64,000 nt of DNA, taken from assembly GCA_959347315.1 (NCBI GenBank), contig OY365808.1, forward strand, positions 8,201,979 through 8,265,978, given 5' to 3'. Under the pieces are notes generated by a model. It did no database searches. It had not been told where the DNA came from and saw only the letters and a program-made list of their open reading frames with translations. Of this stretch, positions 48,629 to 59,055 are shown piece after piece. Position numbers and translations under genes: made by a program. This stretch comes from Bimastos eiseni (lineage: Eukaryota > Annelida > Clitellata > Crassiclitellata > Lumbricidae). Numbering within the stretch: position 1 is the first letter of the stretch; every line of letters begins with the position of its first letter.

Positions 48629-49503
48629 CTAATGCTCGGCATTGCCTAGAAAGTGCAATGTTGACTGTTTTTTAAACGCAGAGAGGGTTTTGATTTCCTG
48701 AATGGATGCAGGTAGACTGTTCCAGGCACGTGGGCCGGCAACCCGAAAGGGGCAGTTCACATATTATATACCGCTCCAGGGGTAGGTGGGTGGGTTCCTA
48801 TTTTGTTAGCGTTATACTGTGCAGGGTGGGGGTAGGTTGAAGGTTTTGTTATATAACAAACTTTTTCAGCTTATGCCTTTTTACCTGTTTGCCTGCCAAT
48901 TAGAAATTCCATGTACCACTGACCTGTTTTGTTTAATCGAAGTTCACAATTTGTTGTGAACCTAAACTAGCACCATCAGCTGTCATCTGGCGAATTGATT
49001 TATTATATATTTATAATTGTTGTCTTTGTTTTTTCCACGAAGATGTCAGATGATCTTGCAGATCGTAATCGTGATCTGCTGGGTTCGTCTGATAGTGGCC
49101 TGATGTGGTCTGCCAGATAGCGTGGTGCACAGTTATTGAGGCACTTATACACCAAAGTGCTAAGTTTCAGTTTGATGCGCTCGCCAATTCTAAGCCACTG
49201 AAGCTCGTCATGCATCGCAGTTAAAATGTGGTCGAACTTTTTCAACCGCAATACCAGACGAGCAGCAGCGTTGATGACAGCCTGCAGCCGAATGATACTG
49301 CGCTGTGGAAATCCAGCATAGGCGACGTTGCAGTAATCAATTCGGCTCAGGATAAGGTTCTGCACAATATGGCGAGTCGCATCCTTTGTGAGAGATCGAG
49401 ACACAGACCTCAGCTGCCTTAAGATGGCAAAGCAGGTCCTCACAAGTCCCGGGATATGTATGGTCATGGACAGGTCTCTGTCACGCAAAAGACCGAGATC
49501 GTA
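48629..49503 (-). pseudogene. CR1/jockey-like LINE, 3' end of reverse transcriptase, interrupted
   Basis: On the minus strand 49503-49003 encodes the part after the RT core: TRHIVQNLILSRIDYCNVAY, then a LQAVINAAARLVL segment and LQWLRIGERIKLKL, then YLADHIRP. This is the usual carboxyl region of CR1/L2/jockey RTs. The final piece, FRVAGPRAWNSLPASIQ followed by TLSAFKK, is found separately at 48758-48632 with a stop at 48629-48631. About 230 bp (48771-49000) interrupt the two, flanked by TATTATATA on both sides. The element is 5' truncated next to a TA microsatellite at 49504-49536, as LINEs often are. It is dead. Confidence 0.8.
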
Positions 49504-49536
49504 TAAATATATATGTATATATATATATATATATAA

Positions 49537-51025
49537 GTTACGTCTCTAAAATACCACTTTAGCACTTCAGTGACGAGAATGCTAAAAGCGACTGGGAAGC
49601 CAATGCACCTCATCTAATAGTGATAAATTCTGTTTATATTTTTCGATTTATGGGGATGTGTGCAATAATTGACGTGGCGCCAAAAATGCGCAGAATATCC
49701 TATCAATTTCTGTCGGTTTGGAGCTGTGTGTAAGCAGGTTTACGGACTAATGCAGCAAAGGTCCTTTCTGCGGTGCAGAGCAATGTATCGATCCTTAATT
49801 TACGCCAAATTATGTAGGTTCGTCGCTTAAACTAAACGATGAGAACGTCAATCTCATGCGTTGGTATTTGTCTGTCAGTGGCCGATACAGCATTTCTTGT
49901 GCAGAGGTCTGAGGGGCGCCACGTTCTAGCCCACTTCTAGTAAATTGGTAACTAACTTTGAATCGTTGAACATGTTTATTATTTTTAAATAATGCCATGT
50001 GTAGTAGGCCTATAGACCAATAGTATACGAAACATGCTTTCCTACAGAAAACACTTAAAAAACGACGAAATGTTCTGGAACAATATACGTTTACAATTTT
50101 TAATAGGCCATATCCAATTCATAGTAATTTAACGCTTTTTATAATTCATTTCAGAAACTTTAATCAATTTTATAATATCAAATAGACTCATTTCTTCGTA
50201 ATTTAATGATACAATTCAGTGTAACTGTAATTTGAAAGCGCCCACCATAAAAAAGTTTAGAAGTGCTTTCCTCCTTCGGAGAATGAGCGTCAATTTTCGG
50301 AACATGCCAATTTTCCATGGCCTGTCGATGCTGGTTGTCTTTGTACCCTTTGGCTCATACCTACATTCAAACAAAAAATAGACATTGACCTAACATTGAT
50401 GCTTGGGAAGCAAGTTGAACATAGACCTAGCCGACTGAATTGTGTAGCTAGCAGTTCTGTATGAACAATTATCAGCTGGAAGTATACTCAGGTATAGGTT
50501 GGTAATGTCGAAAAAGGCTGTCTTTTATTACGTACATATTTATTAGGGTAAACATAACATATAACGTTCCTTAGTTTGCAACGTAGACATTAGCACAATT
50601 GGCTGCTAAAATAGCCATCAAGCTGTTGTTGTCAGAAGAGAATTAAAAAATTATGATTTGATCCTAAAGAAAACAAACAGGTCTATAACGAAGCGCTGAG
50701 AACCGTGACTGCTAAAAATTGGATGATCCGCAAGCAGACGATTTTTATCATTATCTGGTGTCTGGACCCGAATGACTTATGGCACAGACAGCAGCAGAGA
50801 ACCAGATGCTGGTGTATTTATAGCTGAGACAAAAGGATCAGCCGTCGTTTCATTTTTTCGTGATCATAATTGCAAATTTATCTAGCGCCACATCACATGA
50901 AAACTCCACAAAGGCGATCCTACGTTCTGTCGATGCATTTGTAGTGGTATGGTTATAGGTATGCTGTATGCAGCGCATTACACCGGAAGTCATAAAAACA
51001 AATAATGCATTAAACGTACAGTCAA
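49537..51025. other. Non-coding region
   Basis: No gene is recognised. Confidence 0.5.
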
Positions 51026-51030
51026 CACAT

Positions 51031-51075
<45 letters not shown>
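51026..51075. repeat. (CA)n(TA)n microsatellite
   Basis: Compound dinucleotide tract. Confidence 0.95.
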
Positions 51076-51334
51076 AACACTTATACAAACTACTTCACAC
51101 ATATGCGTACGTACACACACAGAGACGAAAATCTAAACACATCTACACACATATGCAAAGCTTGCATAGCATATGTGTGCGCGCAAAGCAATAACGAAAG
51201 GATTTTCTGACCCATTGTTGGTTTGTTAGAGACAAAATTGCTTCAAAAGTTAATGGAAACTGAAGGCAAGTATGAGGATAAATGCGATCGTATACTACAT
51301 GCATGAATAAATGCATAAATGCTTGCATGCATAC

Positions 51335-51950
51335 ACACAGACTTACCTACACACACACACACATATATATATCCATACATAGACATATATATACATCCAT
51401 ACATATGTATAATTATATGTATAAAATACTATTATGCATACATCTATATATCCATATGTTGACAGATACGTAGAACAAAATACCTTTGTACAATGTTGAG
51501 TGTCCCGATACGTATGTATACACGTTTCCATACATACATACACACACAAACATATACAATGATACATCCATGTATCATATTATATCATATCTCATATATC
51601 ATGTACATTATTTATGTATCATACATCTATGTGTCACATATCATGTATCATCTATGTATACATACATTCATACATACATTCATGCATGCATGCATGCATG
51701 CATGCATACATACATACACATACATACATACATACATACATACATACATACATACATACATACATACATACATACATACATACATACATACATACATACA
51801 TACATACATACATACATACATACATACATCCATACATACATACATACATACATACATACATACATACATACATACATACCTACACATACATACATACACA
51901 TACATACATACATATGTACATACATACATACACGTATGTATGTACAGTCG
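51335..51950. repeat. (CATA)n tetranucleotide array
   Basis: Interrupted to 51656, then almost pure CATA from 51657 to 51950 with TGCA and CCTA variants. It gives long Thr-Tyr-Ile-His and Met-Tyr-Val-Cys open frames in several phases, none of them genes. Confidence 0.95.
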
Positions 51951-52279
51951 TGCATATATCTATGGTACTCGAATACGTACAAACGTACGTACGTGCATGC
52001 ATGCATGCATGCGTACAGACATATTTGCACATATACATGCACAAATACACCTACATATACTCTTGATCGTATAGGTGCGGGCATAATTTGCTATTGATTT
52101 TACGGCAAAATGGGATAACGCAATATATATATCGACAGACTGATGAGATGAGAGAGCATCAGTTGTTGCATAAGTGCCCCTCCCTCCCCCTTTCAACACT
52201 ACTCAGTCCATTTCGATCATTCTGTGCTTCCTTATATTTGGATTAACTGAAATACCGAGAAACCGAGGAGAGGATACGA

Positions 52280-52398
52280 TGGAATAGGAAGCTGTGTTGT
52301 ATGAATGTATGTATGTATGTATGTATGTATGTATGTATGTATGTATGTATGCATGTATGTATGTATGTATGTATGTATGTATGTATGTATATATGTAT
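52280..52398. repeat. (GTAT)n tetranucleotide array
   Basis: Same repeat as 51657-51950 but on the opposite strand. It is cut at 52398 by the LTR element and resumes at 54489. Confidence 0.95.
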
Positions 52399-52899
52399 TG
52401 TGACGATCTGGGGGTACTATTAAGGTCGTAGGTCGTAGGATATGGGCAGTGTGCACTCGATGTACAACGGGGTGCTAACCATCCCTTCATTTCTCGATGG
52501 GATTGGCGGTAGGCGGTGGTCGGTGTATGTGGTCAGTTGGGTGTTAGGGTTTACAGCGGGCAGATGTTCGTTAGTAAGCTAGGCTCTGTCTCGCGTTTGT
52601 ATTTCTATAGATAAGTTAGTGTTATTCTGCATTGGCGAAGTGGGCTCACGTGAAGTCTGTTTTTCGGCGACATTGCATCTATTGTTGAACTTTGTTCTGC
52701 CTGGTCGGTTGTCTGTCGCGTGGGGCGCCATTGTGCCGCTTGTTGGTTGCCTGTATCGTTCCTTTTCGAGCTACACGTGTTGTACGGTATAATCCTACTC
52801 TATTCTCTAAATGATTAAATGAACCGTATCTACTCCTAGACGGAAAACGAATCAATTTAGTGTTACTTGATTAACTGTTGCATCACGGGACGCAACATA

Positions 52900-52917
52900 T
52901 GGGGGCTCGTCCGGGAT
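52900..52917 (+). promoter_or_regulatory. Primer binding site, tRNA-Pro
   Basis: TGGGGGCTCGTCCGGGAT is fully complementary to the 18 nt 3' end (including CCA) of animal tRNA-Pro as I know it. It lies two bases after the 5' LTR, the usual position for minus-strand priming. Confidence 0.8.
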
Positions 52918-52966
52918 TATTTTTTAATTGATTTGTCGAATTTGGTAGGTCTAGTTGGCGTAGGTG

Positions 52967-53166
52967 NNNNNNNNNNNNNNNNNNNNNNNNNNNNNNNNNN
53001 NNNNNNNNNNNNNNNNNNNNNNNNNNNNNNNNNNNNNNNNNNNNNNNNNNNNNNNNNNNNNNNNNNNNNNNNNNNNNNNNNNNNNNNNNNNNNNNNNNNN
53101 NNNNNNNNNNNNNNNNNNNNNNNNNNNNNNNNNNNNNNNNNNNNNNNNNNNNNNNNNNNNNNNNNN
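52967..53166. other. Assembly gap (200 N)
   Basis: Exactly 200 N, a nominal size, so the real length is unknown. It lies between the primer binding site and the visible gag. Confidence 0.99.
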
Positions 53167-53979
53167 TTGCAGGCGAAAAAAGAACAGGAAGACGCCGATA
53201 GGCTGGCGAGGAGAGAAGAAAGTGAGCGAGAATTTGGTATGGCTAAATTGAAAATAGAAACAGCAGCAGCAGCAGCAGCAGAAGCAGAGGTGCGTAAGGA
53301 GAAGGCAAGAGCAGAAACAGAGCAATTACGTTTTCAGATGGAAATGGAGGAACGGAAACGTAGGTGTGAGGCGGAAGAGAAGCGGCTAATGCTAGAAAAT
53401 GCTGATAAAGTGAGTCAAAGGCAACACGAGGAACGAATGAGAGGTGTTGGAGAGGGGGTTGGTGTAGGTACAGAGTCGGAGGGGGTGGAAAAATGTAGGA
53501 TTGCTACTGCTGTGAAGTTTGTGCCTAGGTTTGAGGAAACGGAAGTGGAACATTTTCTTTTATCCTTCGAGAAGGCGATGTTGATACACAATGTCCCAAG
53601 GCTGCAATGGACGTCTGTTTTGCATTCCAAGTTGACGGGTAAAGCGCAAAAGGTATTTTCGGAAATGTCTGTAGAAGCTTGTAGGGACTATGATTTGGTA
53701 AAGGAGGCCTTGTTGACCGCATATGCTAGGGTTCCTGAATTTTACAGGAAAAGATTTCGTACCATGAAAAAAGGGGCTTCGGAAACTGTTTCAAATTTTG
53801 CGTTTAGACTCAGTGTACCGTGCAAGAGTTGGCTCGAGGGGGAGGGTGCATGGAATAACGTTGATAAGTTACGCGAAGTTCTGAAATTAGAACAATTTGT
53901 GAATTGTCTTCCTGTTGAAGTGCATCGATGGATAGTAGAGCGCAAACCTGTGTCCTTGTACGAGGCCAAGGGGTTATAA
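53167..53979 (+). pseudogene. Retrotransposon Gag, partial
   Basis: 271 codons after the gap. Residues about 1-95 are strongly charged (Glu, Lys, Arg, Ala) and fit a coiled coil, with an alanine run from a CAG-type repeat. From about codon 115 a capsid-like helical domain follows: FVPRFEETEVEHFLLSFEKA, then LHSKLTGKAQ and VKEALLTAY, then FRTMKKGASETVSNFAFRL and LEQFVNCLP. This SCAN-like/Ty3-gypsy Gag pattern packages the element's RNA. The frame stops (TAA at 53977-53979) 11 bases before the inverted LTR. No zinc knuckle, protease or polymerase follows, so it is truncated. The N-terminus is lost in the gap. Confidence 0.75.
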
Positions 53980-54488
53980 AGCACCAATTATGTTGCGTCC
54001 CGTGATGCAACAGTTAATCAAGTAACACTAAATTGATTCGTTTTCCGTCTAGGAGTAGATACGGTTCATTTAATCATTTAGAGAATAGAGTAGGATTATA
54101 CCGTACAACACGTGTAGCTCGAAAAGGAACGATACAGGCAACCAACAAGCGGCACAATGGCGCCCCACGCGACAGACAACCGACCAGGCAGAACAAAGTT
54201 CAACAATAGATGCAATGTCGCCGAAAAACAGACTTCACGTGAGCCCACTTCGCCAATGCAGAATAACACTAACTTATCTATAGAAATACAAACGCGAGAC
54301 AGAGCCTAGCTTACTAACGAACATCTGCCCGCTGTAAACCCTAACACCCAACTGACCACATACACCGACCACCGCCTACCGCCAATCCCATCGAGAAATG
54401 AAGGGATGGTTAGCACCCGTTGTACATCGAGTGCACACTGCCCATATCCTACGACCTACGACCTTAATAGTACCCCCAGATCGTCACA

Positions 54489-55243
54489 GTATGTATGTAT
54501 GTATGTGTATATGTATGTATGTGTGTATGTATGTATATATGTATGTATGTGTGTATGTATGTATGTATGTATGTATATATATGCATGTATGTATGTATGT
54601 ATGTATGTATGTATGCATGTGTATGTATGTATGTATGCATGTATGTATATGTATGCATGCATGAATGTATGCCTGTGTGTGTGTGTTTGTATGCATGTAT
54701 GTATTTGTATGTATGTATGTATGCATGTCCGTATGTATGTAGGTATGTATGTAGGTATGTATGTAGGTATGAATGTATGTATGTATGTATGTATGTATGT
54801 AGGTATGTATATATATGCATGTATGTATGTGTGTGTGTGTGTTTGTATGCATGTATGTATGAATGTATGTATGTATGTGTATGTATGTATGTATTTGTAT
54901 GTATGTATGTATGCATGTACGTATGTATGTAGGTATGTATGTACGTATGTATGTATGGATGTATGTATGTATGTAGGCATGTATATATATATGCATGTAT
55001 GTATGTATGTGTGTGTGTTTGTATGCATGTATGTATGAATGTATGTATGTATGAGTATGTATGTATGTATTTGTATGTATGTAGGTATGCATGTACGTAT
55101 GTATGTAGGTATGTATGTACGTATGTATGTATGTATGTATGCATGTACGTATGTATGTAGGTATGTATGTATGTACGTATGTATGTATGTATGTATGTAT
55201 GTATGCATGTATGTATGTATGTATGTATGTATGTATGTATGTA
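54489..55243. repeat. (GTAT)n tetranucleotide array
   Basis: 755 bp of GTAT with GCAT, GTGT, GTAC and GGTA variants. It forms the left arm of a large inverted repeat with 55285-55918. Long Met-Tyr-Val-Cys frames are spurious. Confidence 0.95.
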
Positions 55244-55284
55244 CGGTTCCAAGATTAACTTCGTGTTGGTCCTAACGCACACAC

Positions 55285-55918
55285 AAACATATACATACAC
55301 ACACATATATACATACATACGTACATACATACATACATACGTACATACATACATACATACATACGTACATACATACCTACATACATACATACATACATTC
55401 ATACATGCATACATACATACATACGTACATACATACATACATACATACATACCTACATACATACGTACATACATACATACATACATACGTACATACATAC
55501 CTACATACATACGTACATACATACATACATACGTACATACATACATACGTACATACATACATACATACATACATACATACGTACATACATACATACGTAC
55601 ATACATACATACATACATACATACGTACATACATTCATACATGCATACATACATACATATGTACATATGTACATACATACATACATACGTACATACGTAC
55701 ATACATACCTACGTACATACGTACATACATACCTACATACATACGTACATACATACATACCTACATACATACGTACATACATACATACGTACATACATAC
55801 ATACATACATACATACATACGTACATACATACCTACATACATACGTACATACATACATACGTACATACATACATACATACATACGTACATACATACCTAC
55901 ATACATACGTACATACAA
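55285..55918. repeat. (CATA)n tetranucleotide array
   Basis: 634 bp of CATA with regular CGTA interruptions. It lies on the opposite strand sense to the array ending at 55243; about 40 bp of unique sequence separate the two. Higher-order spacing of the CGTA variants suggests multi-unit duplication. Confidence 0.95.
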
Positions 55919-55925
55919 CAAATGA

Positions 55926-56850
55926 ATTGAAGCTTCCTTGCACTCCATCATGGTCATCCTTCTGGCCTTAGATCCTTTTCTTCATCCCACTCCTTCTCCT
56001 CTTCCGCTTCCTTTATGCTCTTCTTATTTCCCTTCCTGGTTCTTCTTTACCTCCTTCTTGTTCTCTTCCGTGCCCTTTACTTCATCCACCTCTTCCATTT
56101 CCATTTTGTCCATGTGCTTAATCAGAATGCGGCGAAGATAAGTCGATACTGTGCTATACATGTCTACGGATGACTGTTTCCAGGAAATTGAGTCATACAA
56201 ACAATTATCATTCTTATGTTTTTCCAATCGTCGCATATTCGATGATAAATTTTCCAGTCCATAAAATCTAATAATCTTGAGCGATAACGACAGCGACGCA
56301 GTCTCGGTCGATGTATACAATTCTGACCAATAATCATCACCCCACAGAAGCAAATGTTATTCCCCTAATGGATACGCTGGTTACCTCAATGCCCTGACAA
56401 ACCTACGTATAGGCCTAATGTAACGCGGGTGCAATTGCACTAATACACAAAATACACGAATATACGCACCTACATATATATATATATACATTATTTAGTG
56501 TATACATAATGCGTGTACATACATGTATACAATAGCGCACATTATATGTACGTGCATACTTTTATATATAAGAGTAGGCCTATGTACGTAGAATGGGCTT
56601 TCTTCTAGATATAAACCGATATTCCATTCTGCAGCTCAGCTGATTCCTCTGGAGACTGATCGTTAACTCGTTAAATTGGCCGCAAATTGTCATAGGTTAT
56701 TGAAGCCTCATGCTGCGCCTATTTTAAACACACACTCACACACTCACACACACACAATAAGCACGTGTGTATACGTGTCTGTGAGCGTAGGCGTGCATAT
56801 ATGTGTACAAAAACATATACTTCGCGTGCAAAAATCTAATTTACAATTGC
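55926..56850. other. Region with one unassigned open frame
   Basis: The minus-strand frame at 56024-56353 (109 codons) is less repetitive than its neighbours. It has an acidic/Lys-rich end and a segment reading FYGLENLSSNMRRLEKHK. I recognise no family and see no clear splice sites, so it is left unannotated as a gene. Confidence 0.35.
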
Positions 56851-56854
56851 ATTT

Positions 56855-57010
56855 TATTGCCCTTCTTACATATTACGCAAATGCGATCATATTGCAGATC
56901 AATTGTACGTATAGGACTTGCTGAAGGTTCCTACACAGCAACCGTCTCGAACGACGCTATACATGTCGACCGCAATGCAATCACGACCTCCTAATTCCAC
57001 AGGCAGACAA
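56855..57010 (-). repeat. Diverged SINE copy
   Basis: TTATTGCCCTTCTTACA at 56854-56870 matches the SINE 3' module, and GAAGGTTCCTACACAGCAACC at 56923-56943 matches the body segment found at 17636-17660. The head is not clear. Confidence 0.5.
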
Positions 57011-57039
57011 TCTTGCGAGCAAATCCTTTTTAATGAGAA

Positions 57040-57166
57040 TGTGATTCCGGATGACCCTGGTCACGTGTTGCACCGGTTCCTTCCTCCAATAAAGACGTCA
57101 TCCTACTTCCTATGTCCACGACCGCATGACCGTGTTATTTCACAAACAGGCAATCGAGCCCGATAA
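57040..57166 (+). pseudogene. LINE fragment, C-terminal end
   Basis: Encodes DPGHVLHRFLPPIKTSSY, then PRPHDRVI, the conserved tail that follows the RT in one clade of jockey/CR1-like LINEs. No other part of this copy is contiguous. Confidence 0.6.
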
Positions 57167-57317
57167 TCGTTTAAATTTTATTGTGAATGCTGTGCTTTTA
57201 AATGTATTGTTTACCAGAGTGCGGATAGACAGTTTTTAAATGAAGAATATACTTAATTACTTGCTCTAACCAATCGACCACTCGTCGGGTCCTGGGTCGA
57301 AAAAAGAACCCGAATAT

Positions 57318-57830
57318 AAGCGTGACAAAGACACGAGAGAGATGGTTGTCGTTCGCCGTTTAAAGCCTTTATTGTCCTCACAACGATCCATCACCGGAGT
57401 GAAGAGAGCCACCCAGCTCAAGATACTCGGTGTCACAATCGGGGACAAGCCTATCGTATCAGAGCACTTGAATGATATCCTACGATCCTGCTTATCATTC
57501 ATCCGTGCTCATCCATGACTCTCCGTTGGCGAGGAATACAGGAGAAGACTCTTCCGGAAGTTACAAGAGCATCAACAATTGCGCGTCTGATGCATGCGTC
57601 CTCAGCGCCTCAACGCGCGGATGAAACGAGCGGGATTGGTGCCAACGGAACTCTGTCAACAGAAATGAGGGCTAGACCCACGACACCCTCTTCAGGGTCA
57701 TCATCAGGGATCGATTGTGCCATGAGACACCGTAGGCAAAATACAACTCTTAGCGTCCACGGTTCCCGCGGATTGAATCATTCACAAAGTTAGCCATAAT
57801 AAACTCAATGACTGAGTGACTGTTTGATAC
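57318..57830 (+). pseudogene. LINE fragment, RT thumb to C-terminus, with stops
   Basis: Begins with TREMVVVRRL, then ATQLKILGVTIGDKPIVSEH, the hallmark post-RT segment of jockey/CR1-like polymerases. A TGA at 57516-57518 and frame changes follow. Further on, frames carry LMHASSA (57590 region) and DTLFRVIIRDRL, then RPRFPRIESF (57680-57800), which match the rest of the same C-terminal region. Decayed copy, same clade as 57040-57166. Confidence 0.65.
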
Positions 57831-57839
57831 CTCTGTAAA

Positions 57840-58360
57840 AAATTATCATGAACTTGCAGAGGTACAAAAAACCAAAGATTTTTTTACAATCAAAAGTTGG
57901 TTTTTAGTTTTATTTGTTTCTTTGGGTTTTAGTTTTCGTTTTAACTTTGTCACAACAGTTTTGTAATATAAATATGGTGATGGTGGGTGGGTGGGGTGGG
58001 TTGGGTGGGCGGGCAGCGATCCATTGCAAAACTAAAGACGCCGTCAGTTGATATTCTGTCAAGACTTGTTGCCAAGTGCATTCATATTAGGACCACCATC
58101 AATGCCAGTTCGCTTGGATGCGGTGTTTTTAGTTCACGACACGACCCGAAAAGGTTGATGTGACGTATTCCTTCGTACATCGTTCTTGATTACCTTATCT
58201 GATTAGGCAAAACATTGTGCCTATGAGTAACCGGAGCGATTGAAATTATCACGATAAATGTTTTTCCGAAGGTCTTATTGACGGAAATATAGCACAGTGA
58301 GACGCAACAGACGTGATGAACTCTCAGACCGAATAAATCACAGAATTCAGATAGTTATTA
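57840..58360. other. Non-coding region with G-rich tract
   Basis: No gene. It contains the G-tract motif at 57985-58013. Confidence 0.5.
57985..58013 (+). other. G-quadruplex-type motif
   Basis: Seven runs of three or four G separated by one or two bases in 29 bp (GGGTGGGTGGGGTGGG, then TTGGGTGGGCGGG). It fits the G3+N1-7 rule for G-quadruplex formation. No adjacent gene explains it. Confidence 0.7.
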
Positions 58361-58364
58361 TCCG

Positions 58365-58424
58365 CGAATTTTGTGAATCTACGAAGACATGCAAAGATGG
58401 AGTTGCGATGTGTCGAAATCTGAC
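58365..58424. repeat. 60-bp inverted repeat, left arm
   Basis: CGAATTTTGTGAATCTACGA at its start; complementary to 58705-58764 at 59 of 60 positions. The loop is 280 bp and includes a TA run (58436-58460). Confidence 0.9.
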
Positions 58425-58426
58425 AC

Positions 58427-58461
<35 letters not shown>

Positions 58462-58704
58462 GTCCACACGTTTATGATGAAATCACAGATCGCTTTATGT
58501 GCGGAAGACCAATATAACTCTTACGCATTGCTTCTACATCCTTCCGGTTCCAACTCTCCGCATTCTACTACTCCTAGTCGTCGCTGCTACCCTGCACGAT
58601 CGTTTCTATCTCGTGAATCGACGACGCCTGATATATCTGCCACCCTCCTCAACCACTGCTCATATCGATATCTCTCAGTTGCCCACCGACGCTATTGACC
58701 CAGA

Positions 58705-58764
58705 GTCAGATTTCGACACATCGCAAGTCCATCTTTGCATGTCTTCGTAGATTCACAAAATTCG
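58705..58764. repeat. 60-bp inverted repeat, right arm
   Basis: Partner of 58365-58424. It ends exactly where the open frame of the downstream retroelement begins (in-frame stop at 58765-58767). Confidence 0.9.
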
Positions 58765-59055
58765 TGACTTCGTGACACTATCTTCCAATCAGACGCGGAC
58801 ACCCGCGAGGGACAGAGGCCTACGGGCTCGAATGGAAGACAGGCGCTGGCGGCGGCGGTAGCCGCAAAACTGGAGGATGGAAACATTAGTGAGGCAGCTC
58901 GCATACTTTGTTCTGACGACACCCCAGCGCCGATTAATGAAGAGACACTGGAACTTCTATGCCAAAAACATCCTGCCCCGCCGCGTGACCGCCCAGCCAT
59001 CCTTCGATCGACCTCAAGCGCACCCTTCCAGGCCACAGAGCTGGAGATTCGCACA

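Larger units (their letters stand above)
52399..54488. mobile_element. LTR retrotransposon fragment with inverted LTRs
   Basis: The left LTR (52399-52897, 499 bp) starts TGTGACGATC and ends CGCAACA. It is followed after two bases by a tRNA-Pro primer binding site, so it is a true 5' LTR. The right LTR (53991-54488, 498 bp) is the same sequence in reverse complement; the only difference I found by eye is one G in a G run. Between them lie a 200-base gap and a gag fragment. GTAT flanks both sides (52395-52398, 54489-54492), but the host sequence is itself a GTAT repeat. Head-to-head LTRs are abnormal: a rearranged (foldback) copy or a scaffold misjoin are both possible. Confidence 0.8.

Noticed and set aside
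51486..52097. Long frames of Thr-Tyr-Ile-His and Met-Tyr-Val-Cys repeats (also 54406-55925)
   Set aside because: They are open only because CATA and GTAT tetramers contain no stop in several phases. They occur in overlapping frames on both strands and have no unique sequence.
56024..56353. 109-codon minus-strand frame as a host gene
   Set aside because: It looks somewhat protein-like but has no family match, clear splice sites or start context; left unassigned.
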